A stretch of 64,000 nt of DNA from Paragonimus westermani. Taxonomy: Eukaryota > Platyhelminthes > Trematoda > Plagiorchiida > Troglotrematidae. The stretch lies in contig QNGE01000110.1 in assembly GCA_008508345.1 (NCBI GenBank), forward strand, positions 235,913-299,912. Reading direction: 5' to 3'. The position numbers and the translations under genes were made by a program. Below the pieces are notes generated by a model. It saw only the letters and a list, made by a program, of their open reading frames with translations. It did no database searches and was not told where the DNA came from. Within the stretch, counting starts at the first letter, position 1. The number at the start of each line of letters is the position of its first letter. This document shows, piece by piece, positions 1-11,847 of the stretch.

Positions 1-80
1 ACCGTTAAGCTCACTGGTGGCAGACACCTCCATGACAGTGTTAGAAACAACTATGCTTCGTGGGAGTATTGACTATAGCA

Positions 81-444
81 CTGAAATGAGGAGAATAAAT
101 TTAATCAAAATCAGCAGAGTGAAAGATATATATATATACATATATGCTCATATGACGTGAAACTATTGGCTCCCTCCTTAGGGACCCCTTCCTGGTGAGG
201 GCTCAATGTGGACGCCCGGTTGATGTCCTTTATAGGTCGGGGGTTCAGCATTGCATCTTCAGTGGGAACTTCCATGTGCTCAGATCTGAAGGTTTTCAGC
301 CACTGGCGTCATTAACTCCTCTCTATCTGTCGCTGGGATGAAGACATCCTCGTTCTACAGCCTCAACACTACTGGTTTCAGTCAGATTGCTTGTCTCTTC
401 TTTCACTCTGCTGATTTTGATTAAATTTATTCTCCTCATTTCAG
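81..444. repeat. Foldback-type element with perfect 45-bp inverted ends
   Basis: Positions 81-125 and 400-444 are exact reverse complements over 45 bp, separated by 274 bp. The match stops abruptly on both sides. No target-site duplication is visible outside the arms and the interior has no coding sequence. The left arm is followed by a short TA-rich run at about 127-147. Perfect arms this long in otherwise decayed DNA suggest a small non-autonomous DNA transposon or a recent inversion-duplication. The family is not recognised. Confidence 0.75.
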
Positions 445-1112
445 ATCCCCGGGCTGATGTCTCAGCAGGTGCGGGATGTGGTATGACGGTTTTAACAGAA
501 GCTACATTCCGTTCTTAGCACAGGCCTTTATCCACTAGCTCGGAACCTTTCATTGTGGGTTTAACAGGAGATTGTATGGTCCAGTATTAAACGCAGTCGT
601 TGGTGTCATTAATTCACATCCAGAAAACATTGGCTTTCCACCTTGAATTCTTCTTACTCCCTAAAGTCAGGAACGTCAGTAAGCAACGCGATGGCCCTGT
701 TGACTACTTTCACACCCGACAGTAGTACCTGCTCAGTTGTTTCTGAAATCCAGTCAGAAGTGGCGTGGCTTTCTTGTGCCCTTCTGCGTCCTGGTATTGT
801 TGTGATCACAAAATTAATTGGTCACATAATCCCGTCACCCTGTTGTGAATCGGAGGATAATTAGGTGATAAAATAGACCTTCGTAGTGCCAAGTGGGTAG
901 CGGGGTGTCACGGTAAACATAGGGCCTGAGCAAGTTTCTTCTGAGCGCAAGGATGTGAATTGCGCAACGGAATTTCAGTCACTTCCGCGGTGGCCAGAAT
1001 ACGAAGTTTGACTTTTCTAGATTGACGACTAGGCAAGCGGCAAATTAGCTGGAAATCCACTTTCAATGAGACTTCTTGTCCTGAGTCAAAAAGGTGCGTT
1101 AGAATTGCACTC

Positions 1113-1143
<31 letters not shown>

Positions 1144-1759
1144 TGCTGGCCACATGGGGTAGCAAACGTGTCACAGTATGAGAGGAAAAATGGTAATGTT
1201 TAAGATAAAGAAGAAAAAGTGCAGAGGGATAAAGAATAAAAAATTACGACGCACGCGGATTCTTAAAACGAGCACAACTCATTTCCATTAGTCGCCATAT
1301 CAGACAGCGTCCTCAACCAAAGGTGTTCAACGTCTTTCGGACCCCTGACAGAAAGCCGGGAGCGCCTTACTGAAGCAAGCTTCAGAGCGAGCGCTTTCAT
1401 ACCCCGAACTCAATTTATGCGCTGAACACCAGGCTGCTACTTCTAGCCTAACCCACCACTCACAAACAAAGCTCGGTGTGGCGAGCGGTGAGTTGGCATT
1501 CGTAAATGTTTTCAAACCAGTGAAACCTGAGAGACGAGATCAGTATGCTCGAGAGTCGACAGAGCTTATCATTCTGGACGACACGTCGGTGAAATTCGCC
1601 ATTGCTGACAAGATGTTCCCATTTAGACACCGAAGGTGGAAAACTGACACTGCATGAATATCCTTCGCGCGAACGGATCAGGATTGCCTTTACGATCAAG
1701 TCAGTAAAATACGCACCGTTACAACTGGAATTAAATTCCACTACCACAGTAGTGATAGC
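445..1759. other. No recognisable gene; contains a TA microsatellite
   Basis: No coding region with recognisable protein similarity was seen on either strand. A (TA)n microsatellite of about 26 bp lies at 1112-1137. The longer open frames here (about 60-95 codons) have no recognisable motif. Confidence 0.5.
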
Positions 1760-4595
1760 GTGGATAAAATAAGGAACAAAAGCGAATCATACGTCCAATG
1801 GGACAGAGGGGACGGCCATGAGCCGGCGGAGGTAGATCAGCAACGGAAAGACAGTGCTACTCCGTCTGAAACAAGTGTTGATAAGCTTGCCACCAACACA
1901 CCTGGTACAAGCAAGCGTAAACCAAGCACAATCGGGAAAAACGTCGTAACTTGTAAATCTGATGAGCCTATCAACAAGAGATCTAACTTACGTGTCCAAC
2001 AAAGAGGCAATTCCTCGAGTGGAGCTCCCGAGGGACCAGGACAATTCACGGAAACTCCGGATGCTACCCATCTTAAGTTACTATAGTTGAATGTGTGCAG
2101 TCTCTGGAACGGATTGGAAGAGGTTAAGGAGGATACTGCAGGAATAGATGTCTCAGGTATTGTTGAGACATGGCTCAAACAGGAAGACTAAGTGGGTTAC
2201 GTCACTCATGGAAGACTATGTTGGAGGAGGCTTCTCGCTGTTTGTTAGAGATGCAGTTAGACACATAACTGTGACTTCAGATGCACACGTAATAAGCAAC
2301 TAGTTTGTTGTGAATCTCAGCTCAAAAATACTCTACGCGTAGTGCGTATAGGAGTCTCCAAGCATCCGTTGATGAAGAGAGCTTGCTTGAAAATCCCATT
2401 AAGCCTGTACCCAGCAAAAGCAGGTGGGTTATTAGGAGGAACCTAAACGTACTTGAGACCGAACGGAGTGTAGAACTAGTGAGTAACACATACATGTTTA
2501 GTCAGAAACTACCAGGCGCGTTCCATGATTTCGCATCACACCAGCACATACAAGATCCGACTCGTTTTAGACAGGGACATCATCCATCTATCCTGCACCA
2601 AGTTATTACTCCGCATGAGGGGGACATCATGAGCAATCACTTAGTGGTCACAACCGAAGTCTCAACGATGTGTGCACCTCCGATGTTAAAATTCACTAGG
2701 AAATATTAGGTGGACATAAACCAAGCAAACCAGTAAGCAAAAGACTTCAACTGAAAGTGGTATTACTAGGATCTGCGGGCCTGCATAAGAGATAAATTCT
2801 CAAGCATAACAGAGCAGCATGTACCGCAAACAAAACGGATAAGGAGGAGCTCCAGGCCATGGTACAGAGGATCATATATCGTGAAAACCCGAGTGGTAGA
2901 CATCACAGGGCTTACAAAAGCAGTAAGGAGTGCGATTATCAAGAAGAGTAGACCAGTATGTGACCAGTATGAGGCGGACTTAGCTAAGACTGCTACACAG
3001 AACCCCAAGCGTTTCATCGTTAGCGGCGGAGGAGGAACAGATTCCAGAGGCGTTTAAGGATTAATTTTACACTGTGTATGGAGAATATGAAGGGCCTAAA
3101 GTACCCAAAGTGGATCAGAGAATTCCACCGAGGGTGTGGGGAAGTTGTCACAGAGGAGGATACTGGAAAGGAATTTGTGGCGCTTCGAACTGACAAGGTA
3201 TCAGGGCGAGATGAACCACACCAGACAATTTTGACAATGAAGGCAGAGGGGTTGACTATGCCATTCATGACATTGTCCAACGAACTGCCAGATGAAGAAT
3301 TGGCCTTAGATGACTGAAAGAATGTTATGGCTACTTTGTTGCACGAAAAGAAAGACCGGGGTATGTTTCCAATTGTTGTGAGCTTGACGAGTATAAAGTA
3401 GTAGAGAGGATAGTGAGCAGGCGAGCGTGTGACCGTCTTCAAAGCACAGATTGATTACCCTGCACAACAGGAATACTTGAAGGAGTGTTTTACAAACTTC
3501 CTTACTTGCCTTGATGAAGTCAACGGCGAGCTGGACAGATGTGACGATGTGGACGTTGATCATCTTGATTTCCAGAAAGCCTTCGACTGCGTCAATCATC
3601 GTCTTGTTGTGGTCACGCTATTAGCCTATGGTATTACTCCGAGAGTTTGCATACGGTAGAACCATGCGAATATCGGTCAAAGATGCTGTATCTATTATTG
3701 GCTTCCCACTCAGTAGGGTCCCCTAAGGCACAATATTGGGCACGCTACCCCTTCCTGTTTATGGAAACGGTTTACCGATGTGACTAAAATGGACTGTTAT
3801 CTATTTACGAGTGATATCGAGCTAGTCGAACATCTCACGAAAAGACGTCAGTTCCAGCGAGATCTTAACCGAATATCTGAGTGTTCAATAAACTGGGATC
3901 TCCATCTGAATAATAACAGATGCCGACTATCCAGTAAGAAGGTAGGGACTGGTGGGCAGCCGTGGTTAAACGAAGAGAGACTAGAAGACTTTAAGCAAGT
4001 AAAAGACTTAGGGATTTAATTGACTGCTCCTTTTTATCATTGTTCCAATGTGTTTCAGCAGCCGTAAAGGCTACAAAGGCTTTGTTTGTTCGTGGCCGCC
4101 ATTTTCAGTAGGAAAAGTGGTTTGAATACCCTTGTACCCTGCTTTCGAACGCCTGCACCGGAATACTGTGTGTAAGCACGGACACCATACTTAAGAAGAG
4201 AGGTATAACCGTTGGAAAAAGTTCGGCGCATGGCAATGCGTTCGGGGGATGGAGTGAAAGGCATGGGCCACAAAGGCAGACTAAACAAATTAGGTGTGTC
4301 AGAGTTGCACTGCCGGTGTCGGAAAGGTGGTCTGATTGAAGTTTATAGAATGGTAAAAGGATTAGCAAATGTCCCCATGAGACAGCTGATAGAATTAAGA
4401 GAAAGGTGATAGGTGAGTATTAACCGCAAGTTACCTGAGAAAGTGGGCTATAAAACAGAGATAGGGGAAGCTTTCTTTACGCTTCGTATTGTGAAAATGT
4501 GGGATGATTTACCCAACGAGACTGTGAAGGCGTCAACGGTGACTAAATTTACGAAAATGTTGGATAGCTGCCTGGCGCGTCTGTTTCAGCAGTAA
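1760..4595 (+). pseudogene. Decayed CR1-like non-LTR retrotransposon (endonuclease + RT)
   Basis: Remnant of the second ORF of a CR1/Jockey-group LINE, which codes an APE-type endonuclease and a reverse transcriptase that copy the element at a nicked target. The APE start is visible at 2088-2190 (LNVCSLWNGLEE, then GIVETWLK). The endonuclease-RT linker with a PWYRGS-like motif lies at 2780-3030. RT pieces occupy 3500-3660 (DVDVDHLDFQKAFDCVNHR, carrying the first catalytic Asp) and 3785-4015. The C-terminal tail is at 4212-4595 (RLNKLGVSEL, then MWDDLPNETVKASTV). The YADD box near 3800 is degraded to FTSD. The reading frame changes many times and contains numerous stops, so no product is expected. 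The open stretch at 1760-2086 may be the region just upstream of the endonuclease. No poly-A or microsatellite tail is evident after 4595. Confidence 0.8.
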
Positions 4596-5449
4596 CAGTA
4601 AAGTCGAGGTAGCTTCTTAGGAAGGGTTGTAGTTTGCTTTTTAATCTATCTGTAAGCCGTACTCTAACGTTGCAAGCATTTTCTTATATTAAGGTGAACA
4701 TAGTTTTTATTAACTATGTTCACTGCCCACTATCATCGTTATTATTATCATCATTAATATTATTGGCTCACTGTTTTACTTCATTGTTCTTGCAGTAGAT
4801 CTTTTCTCTCAAGGAACATGTACTGGCACATCGACCTAGAAAAGCTTAGCTTCAGGCTACGTGGGTGTGTTTACAGAATGGTGGTTAAAATTTTACATGC
4901 AGACAGAAGAAACAAGCCTGTGGTTTCACCAATATGAACGGCTGTTGTCATTAAGTTACAACAGCCTCAATGAGCCAGGCATAATGCAAGAAAAGGTATT
5001 CGGAACATGGGAACGCACTCAAATGTAAAGTTCCTACGAAAGGTTTTAACCACTGCAGGGATGCTCGCTATATTTAAAAGAGGCAGGAATTTTTTTACTT
5101 GTAAGAAGCAAAGCAAAGGACAAAATTACCATTCTCGGCTTCGGATTGAATTTGGATATGGATTTTGAATTAACACAATGCTAACAGATTCTTTTCAGAA
5201 CTTGGAGAACGGTGACAAAGTTCATCCACTCACTCATTCAGCCATTCATAACGGTTATGAGCCTGACCAGAAGGTAGTGTGGCTCGGGTCGCCGCACAAT
5301 GTAACAGTAATGTAGAATGACTTCGAAGAAAATTGCCGAAAGTACAAAAACTAACAGAATGGGACTGAGGTGAAGAACGTGAAATGTTGTGACTACAGGG
5401 ACGTGATAGAATGCGGTACAATGGCGCTCCGAATAGCGCTTCTAACAAC
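4596..5449. other. No gene seen
   Basis: No open frame with recognisable similarity. There is a small inverted repeat (a run like GGTGAACATAGTT, then AACTATGTTCACTG) at about 4692-4724, followed by an AT-rich TTATTATTATCATCATT stretch near 4738-4760. It may be 3' flank of the preceding LINE. Confidence 0.4.
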
Positions 5450-6430
5450 AGTTTAAATGTTTCACGATTCTACCCAAGCTTTTGATGCTTGCTTACTACG
5501 TTTACAACACACGCTGTCAGCTCGTTTATCACAGAGTGCGGGGGCGCAGATACCCTTTATATCGGGTCGTTCGCCGTCAGGACCAATCAGCAATTACCAG
5601 ACTGGCTGCCTGTCTCTAGTGTTATTCCAAAAGGATCAGTCTCTGCCCTTAATGCTTTTGATCTTCATCAACGACTTAGTGGACCAACTACAGTCACCCG
5701 TCCCCTTCTTCGCTGATGACGGGCAAGTATGGGAGATTATCTCTACTGAGAAGGACAACGAAATATTGTAACACGACTTGGATAAGATTGGGATTCCAGT
5801 AGAGCTTGTCTCTAAACCTAAGGAAATGTTCTTTCACATACATGAGAGGTGTCGGGGATGCCGGCGAGTAGTTATTGATACAGTATAGTAGCGAACAGGA
5901 CCTCGGGGTGTTGGTGTCTGACACCCTCAAAATACAGATTTACACTCATCGGACCTGCGTTAAAGCTAGGAGAACGTTTGGAACAATCCATCGATTCTCT
6001 GCTAAGGTGCCCAGGGAGGCTTTGTTTTTCTTATCTCAGGTTTTCTGAGACTGAAGTACAGCTACGCAGCAGTGCTCCCTTGTACACAAAGAGAGGTGTT
6101 TTAACTTGGAAGAGAAGACGTAGTAGCCACGCGGATTGTTGTTGGGATATGGGGACTCTCCTAAAATTAAGGGTTAGGGCACCTGGACATGTATCCCCAG
6201 AATTACCGGCGACTCTGTGGTGGTCTTATAGTGATACGCCGAATTTCACGAAACGACATGGGGGGAACTCTTTTCGAAGCAAACTCTGGGGTCACCCTCG
6301 ACGGACCTTTAATAGTTAGAGAGCGTTACAAGTGCACATGGTGCTGGCACTCAATGACGTGGCCTTCAACCGGCTCCTAAGTACGAACCTGATGGCGTAC
6401 TGGAAGGAGGATACATAACGCTCTGTTTAC
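5450..6430 (+). pseudogene. CR1-like LINE fragment, RT core and C-terminus
   Basis: A second, more eroded CR1-like copy. It starts inside the RT palm: a degraded DLSKAFD-like motif at 5458-5490, then the INDLVDQLQSPV segment at 5665-5705, followed by FFADDGQVWEI, where the ADD residues of the catalytic box survive. From 5780 to 6320 the post-RT region typical of this clade is recognisable but shifts frame (HDLDKI, HIHERCRG, then GNSFRSKLWG). It appears truncated at both ends, as is usual after abortive target-primed reverse transcription. It belongs to a different subfamily from the 1.8-4.6 kb copy, because the residues around the palm motifs differ. Confidence 0.7.
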
Positions 6431-6918
6431 TCCAGTGTCAATATGCCCAACGAACATGTTCACACAGTCGGCGAATCCTGTCTTCTATCAATGAACAATG
6501 AACGAACAATCACGAGGACTCTACCGGACAGATGACACCAACCCATCTTACTCAATGGGACAGTCGAGGTTTTTACATCTCACGACCACGTTGTTTCCTA
6601 ATCGTTTTTTTTCTTGGTCTGTCTCGTTGCGTAACGTCCGGTAGAGTGACCAGTGAGCTGGCGTGTGGAGTATGTGAGCCAACCACAGCTGTTATGACAT
6701 GGACTAGTGTGTGATCCCATTTTAAACCAGGCCATCTTGTAAGTGCTTGTTTGAAGTTTTCAGTGTCAGTTGATAGGTTTGCTTGTATTCGTAGTATCCC
6801 CAAATACAGTTGCACCATATCCTTCATTTCCTTTTACTGCTTTCCGGCGTTATTTCTTGTCCGACACGCCTAGTTTTTTCTGCTACATTTTTACATTCAT
6901 TCGACATATTTATGCCGT

Positions 6919-6985
6919 CACATCATCATCACACAAAGCAACACATCAGTGATTCACATTGATGCTTAACTGCACAAAACCATGA
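6919..6985 (+). repeat. Solo, diverged terminus of the 11.5-kb MITE family
   Basis: About 66 bp resembling the left terminal inverted repeat at 11530-11596. It has the same order of CATCATCATC, a CATCAGTG-TTCACA core, ATGCTTAACTGC and an AACCATGA end, with about ten substitutions. No matching inverted partner is seen nearby, so this is a solo end or a truncated copy. Confidence 0.6.
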
Positions 6986-8580
6986 AACATCGCATCATAT
7001 ACAATGATACTGGACCTTGGCCACGGAAAACAGCTGAGACTAAGGATCACTCACAACCGTTGCTTTGAGCTGCGCCGTTTAGAAGTATTGAAATCCAATA
7101 CGGACCTGTTGAAAGACAACTCCAAGCGTCTTGTTTTATCGACAAAGACCACTAACACTCTTTTAACAGGCAGACGCTTCGTTTAAGGCGGAGGCTTTCG
7201 CGCAAATGACGTTAGTAAGACGTTCAGCGCCCATTTCGAAGAACGATGTCCCAGGCGGCAGTAGGTGCCGACTTGCTGCAAAACGTAAATAACAAGATTC
7301 CACATTCATCCATTTTCTTTCGCAGGCTACAGCCTATGCAGCCGAGTCACAGTAGACTCTGACGAGAGTAACTGGCGGCTTTTCTTACTACAAAACACCT
7401 CCGACAATTCGTGATTTAGTTTTGCTAATCAACAACAAACCACTGACTTCAGCTCTTCGTGCTGAATATGACCACTACAAGCCAAAGGAAATTTGGCCAT
7501 GAGATTACATTTGACAATTCAAGATTTATGTATAAAGTATCGATGGATAAGAAATCACTGATACCTTTCTAAGAGTCACTCGATGATTCACATCTGAAGG
7601 GCCCGGCATGCGGACAATAAGCCGATCCGTAGCTGCAGCAGTGTCAGATATCATGCGGAACGCAAGAAACGCCGCCAACCAACCACGGAAGTACGATCAT
7701 TTGTGGTATCATAGCTACGAATCCACGCCCATTTTAAGTTTTACACGTAACTTTCAATGCTTCATCTGAGAAATCGTGCGACGATCAAACTGCCTTCAAA
7801 CGGTTTTGTCCGGTCGAATATGAAAGACAGCATTCGGAAGTGTGTAAGAGCGTGCACCGAATGCCAAAACAGTAAAATCCAACAACACAACCACATTGCT
7901 CGGCACGCATGCTGACCCCGACGTGTGATTCAGCTATGTCCACAATAGCAGTGTCCGACACCTATCGCATTCAGATGAGTGCCAAAACATCTAAACCTGC
8001 GCGGCTCGTTTCAACAGGTGACCTGTTGCAATCCAAACCCTGTACACGAATATCGGGACGGTAAAACATGTTTTGGAGGAGTGGATCTTCCGTCATGGTG
8101 TCTCAACAACGGAAACTACCAGCAAAGTTGCCCAATATCATTTCAAGAGAGCTCGTGAAATTAACCACCCACCAGGAATCAACCACATAAAAAGGATTGT
8201 ACATCGTCCCACTTCACACAGTCCAGGAAAACCCTGGATCGACCACCCACTTTTTGTGAGGCTGGGAGTCTAGTCGGTTGTTAAGGGGGATATTGATGGC
8301 ACAACCGGAATCAGTTTACGTTGAGACTGTTTCTCTCTGGAGAACTGCTTTACTAGTCAGATGCCCGCCAAGCTGACCTCGGCAATAATGCTTTCATTAT
8401 CCCACGTCATTAAATGCACATACCTCAAAAAACTCAGTCAAACAACGACAGCGTTCATGCCAATGAACCTGATTAGCTGTCATCTCACCCAGTCTCCAGC
8501 CACCGACTATGTGCGTCTCACCGGCCACAGCACGGGAGATGAACCCGACCTACAGCAGTTAACCCCATAGTAAATGATTT
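6986..8580 (+). pseudogene. Decayed Ty3/gypsy pol: RNase H and integrase
   Basis: Degraded LTR-retrotransposon pol; the recognisable part starts near 7330. The RNase H tail is at 7365-7465 (NNKPLTSALR, the 'DHKPL' motif). The integrase zinc-finger end is at 7848-7890 (RACTECQNSKIQQH). The D-containing core start is near 8000 (a degraded CVDRFTRWP-type motif). The HPP-NH-IKRIVHR stretch at 8165-8205 corresponds to the HPAxNGxVERFHR signature around the catalytic Glu. The tail 8360-8570 has the spacing of the integrase C-terminal region. Frames change every 50-150 bp and several stops occur. The 6986-7330 part is too decayed to assign. Confidence 0.65.
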
Positions 8581-11529
8581 CATTTCTCTACGCCAAGCCA
8601 TCATCTGTCCATCTCGGACCTTATACCAGTCGGTGTGGCAGACCACTATCTGGCATCCTTAGTACATGGCCTAACCATCTGTGTGTGTAAAAGAAAGGGT
8701 TCAACAAAGTAACTCATTTAGCAATTATTACCAACTACCCGGTTCTTGTTCTTTGTTTACTGTTCTCTGTTTACTCTACTCTTCGTTTACCCGTTGGTGC
8801 CACACGACGCGAGTGATCGAAAGAAGACATCGGTGGTCAAATACCTGAAGAAGGTTCACGTCTTTTGTCCTAAGCATGCAAAAAGAACAATGAGACGGAT
8901 GAAGAGAAATTCGTGTTGACCTGGTTTAGGAACTACTGTAGTGGATAGTTACTATCTGCTGCGAGTAACACTCTTCCTGCCATTACCTACAGACTAGTCT
9001 GTTGTAAATCCATCAGGGCGTACATCGGAAAACCTCAGAAACAAGATTTACCAGTCGGCAAAGAGATCAAACGTCCACACATAACAAGCAGGTAAGTGAA
9101 TACTATACAAGATTGCATACATCCTTCGAACAGTTGTGTAAAGATGCTAAAGAAGAATGTTTGCGTTATTCACATAAAAAGACACTACTAGCCGTTAAGT
9201 CGTGAATGAGTTTGACATCAAACACATCTCGCGGATTCTCCGGTTAAATGCACTTAGTCATACACTTTTTGCAGAGATTAAATAAGTGAAATAATCTATA
9301 AATGATATGCGAAAACCATGTTACTTTGTGATCGGATTATTTATATGATCTGGGTTTGCTGGATAAACACATGGTAGTGGAGACAGCTTTTTCCCGATCA
9401 TTCGTTTCGTCTAACCACTAAACTAAGATACGAAACCCCCAGTCACTGTGGGTCAATCAAACACGAGTGTAGAAAGTGACATCTCAAAACTAATAATTCT
9501 AGCATACCGTGCAATGTAAGGCAATTAGTATTTCACGTCCAGTGTTCATTGCTCACTCAATACTCGTTGGACCTTTACAAGAGTTTTTTGAAGATGAAAT
9601 GAGTACGCAACGGGTGTATAAGCCTAATTTCAATTATGTCAAAACGTAATTGGGCGGGCACGACAACATCCGACAAAGATTCTTCCAGACAGCTACTAGC
9701 TGAATCAGGTGTAGCCTCGCAACTTATGACAGAAGGCAGTGAAATCACTGGCTGTTGGGAACCAGCCTACATTTGTCCTTCTATATCATCCTTCAAAGAC
9801 AGTCCAACTTCGGAGGCCAACCCCTTCGAAGTACTACGCTTCGACCAACAAACAAATCCGTTAGACGACACCATTCCAGTGGCAGCCGAGACGTTTGTGC
9901 TGGCCTTCTCAATAAGTTGGTGGGCTTAGTGATGCACTGGGGACTTCCCCAACAAAGTTGGGGATCCATCCACCCAAGAAGCGAAACTAGCACAAGCCAG
10001 CGGAAGGGAAATTAAACGTAGTCTGCGTGAGCACTGACATTCGTCTCAATGCTAACGCGAACGTAAAAAAGCTGGGTTCGAAAGGTGGGCTGAAAAACAC
10101 CAGGGGTGTGGAAGGAAAGTAATTTGACCCTGACCCATGGTATTCAACCGAATAATCAAATACCCGAAGACAGATTACAGTAAGTGGAAAGAAACCTAGA
10201 GGTGGCTGTCGGGCGAACACGAAATCTATTCGTCTGTCGTGTTAATGAACCTTACTTCAGAGGTGGTAAGGCCAAAGTGAAAGCGATTAAGTAACGTTTG
10301 ACAAATCTTTTTAGGCTGGCTGGTATAACTAGTTGGCTTAAAAACAGTAGTCAGGATGTGTAGGTGGAAGGAGCCTATACAAGTATCAGGGTTAGCGAGA
10401 CCGGTAGTATTCGGATTTTTAAACTCACTTCCCCGAGACCACCACCTAATGAAATCTGGGGATATAGCCATTAGAACTAACAAACCTTTCAAAGCCGACC
10501 TTGATAATTAATTAATCGCCAAGGTGTAGAACTATCTCAATAGAGATGCTATCACGATGTAGCACTTGAACCTGCTGTCAGAGATGATCATAACATGAGA
10601 CAAGTGAAACCGCTTCAGCTAACACTGGACAGGCTCTCAATCAGCTGTGCAGCGAGCCCTCTGTCGTCAGAGACCAGTCAGCCGTCCCCAAAAAAACATG
10701 TCACCAGCGACGTGAAGAAACAACGCTAACACACCACGACAGAAAACTGGCGGCTCCCATGGGGCTGGCAACCGAGGGGTCCATCTCAAGAAGGACAGTG
10801 TACATGGAATTAACGGACAGGTATCTTGTGCACAAGTGCCTGTATTATCGATGTTAGATAATTGTACATGATCCTGAGTGGTCATTGGTGAAAAACATAC
10901 GGCGTCCATTTGTGACCAAACGGGCCGTGTACACCAATCAGATGTGTTCAATCTCCCGGACCACATACCATAACAGGATTGTATGCAAAAACTCGAACGA
11001 ACAATGTAACCAATGTAGCACAATCATTGTCCCCAGTCACACCATGTACGCCATTCAGGAACGCTGAAAGCCTCGAAAAACACACCTCGACAGAGTTGTA
11101 AGAATGAACCAGAAAGATCAGATCAACCAACGGCGTGCGAGTTACAAGTGGCAGAATCGAAAGGGAACTCGTAACGATCACGGAAAGCCACGAAAGACCG
11201 AATTTAACTATGTTAAAAATGGAAAGGAAATTAAGTGGCTATTAGAAGGCAATTGGAAACAGCTAGAATAGAGCTTAAGCGGTTGGTAGTTGCAACCAGT
11301 GCAAACATTAGTAATCGACCAGCGATTTGAAATGGGAACGAACTGGAACGTAGACTGAACAATTGAACCTGGTTGAATTGCGTCTATGCGGTTGAACACT
11401 TAAATAAACAACGAGACAAGCCCATGTGGGAAGATGTTGGCGCCATGCCGAAGAACGGCGTGATGTAGTCCCAGTGATACTATTGGAGGCAGTACTGACA
11501 CTCGATCCACATGTCAATACTTTGATCCA
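8581..11529. other. No recognisable gene
   Basis: Several open frames of 60-118 codons exist (for example 9636-9929 + and 10667-11023 -) but none shows a family motif and none is supported by splice-site patterns. A short pyrimidine-rich run with repeated TTGTTTACT-like words lies at 8740-8800. Near 10860-10890 a stretch resembles the start of the duplicated segments at 13958 and 14533 (word GATCCTGAGTGGT). Part of this stretch may be LTR or untranslated sequence of the gypsy remnant before it. Confidence 0.4.
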
Positions 11530-11847
11530 TCATCATCATCATAGACAGCAATACATCAGTGGTTCACACTAATGCTTAACTGCCACACAACCATGATCCT
11601 CCGCCGGTAACTCCCTCTATATGCATTCACTGCAAATACCTGAGCTCACTGTTTGTTTGCAGGGTGTAGGCACCTTGATGTTGAATGTTTGAATATGGAC
11701 GTATTCATTTTCAGCAGTTAGGCCCTTTCCCCTCCCCTTCTTTTTTCCTTCTCTCTTCCTATATAAGGTTTGCTTTTTCTTCATGGTTGTGTGGCAGTTA
11801 GGCATTAGTGTGAACCACTGATATATTGCTGTCTATGATGATGATGA
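11530..11847. mobile_element. MITE-like element, 318 bp, 67-bp terminal inverted repeats
   Basis: The left arm 11530-11596 and right arm 11781-11847 are reverse complements over 67 bp with two mismatches. The outer ends are (TCA)n/(TGA)n-rich. The 184-bp interior is not coding and contains a pyrimidine-rich run (CCCTTTCCCCTCCCC) near 11727. The flanks show no clear target-site duplication. A third, diverged terminus occurs at 6919-6985, so this is a family and not a chance hairpin. It codes no transposase; a non-autonomous DNA transposon is the most economical reading. Confidence 0.75.
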
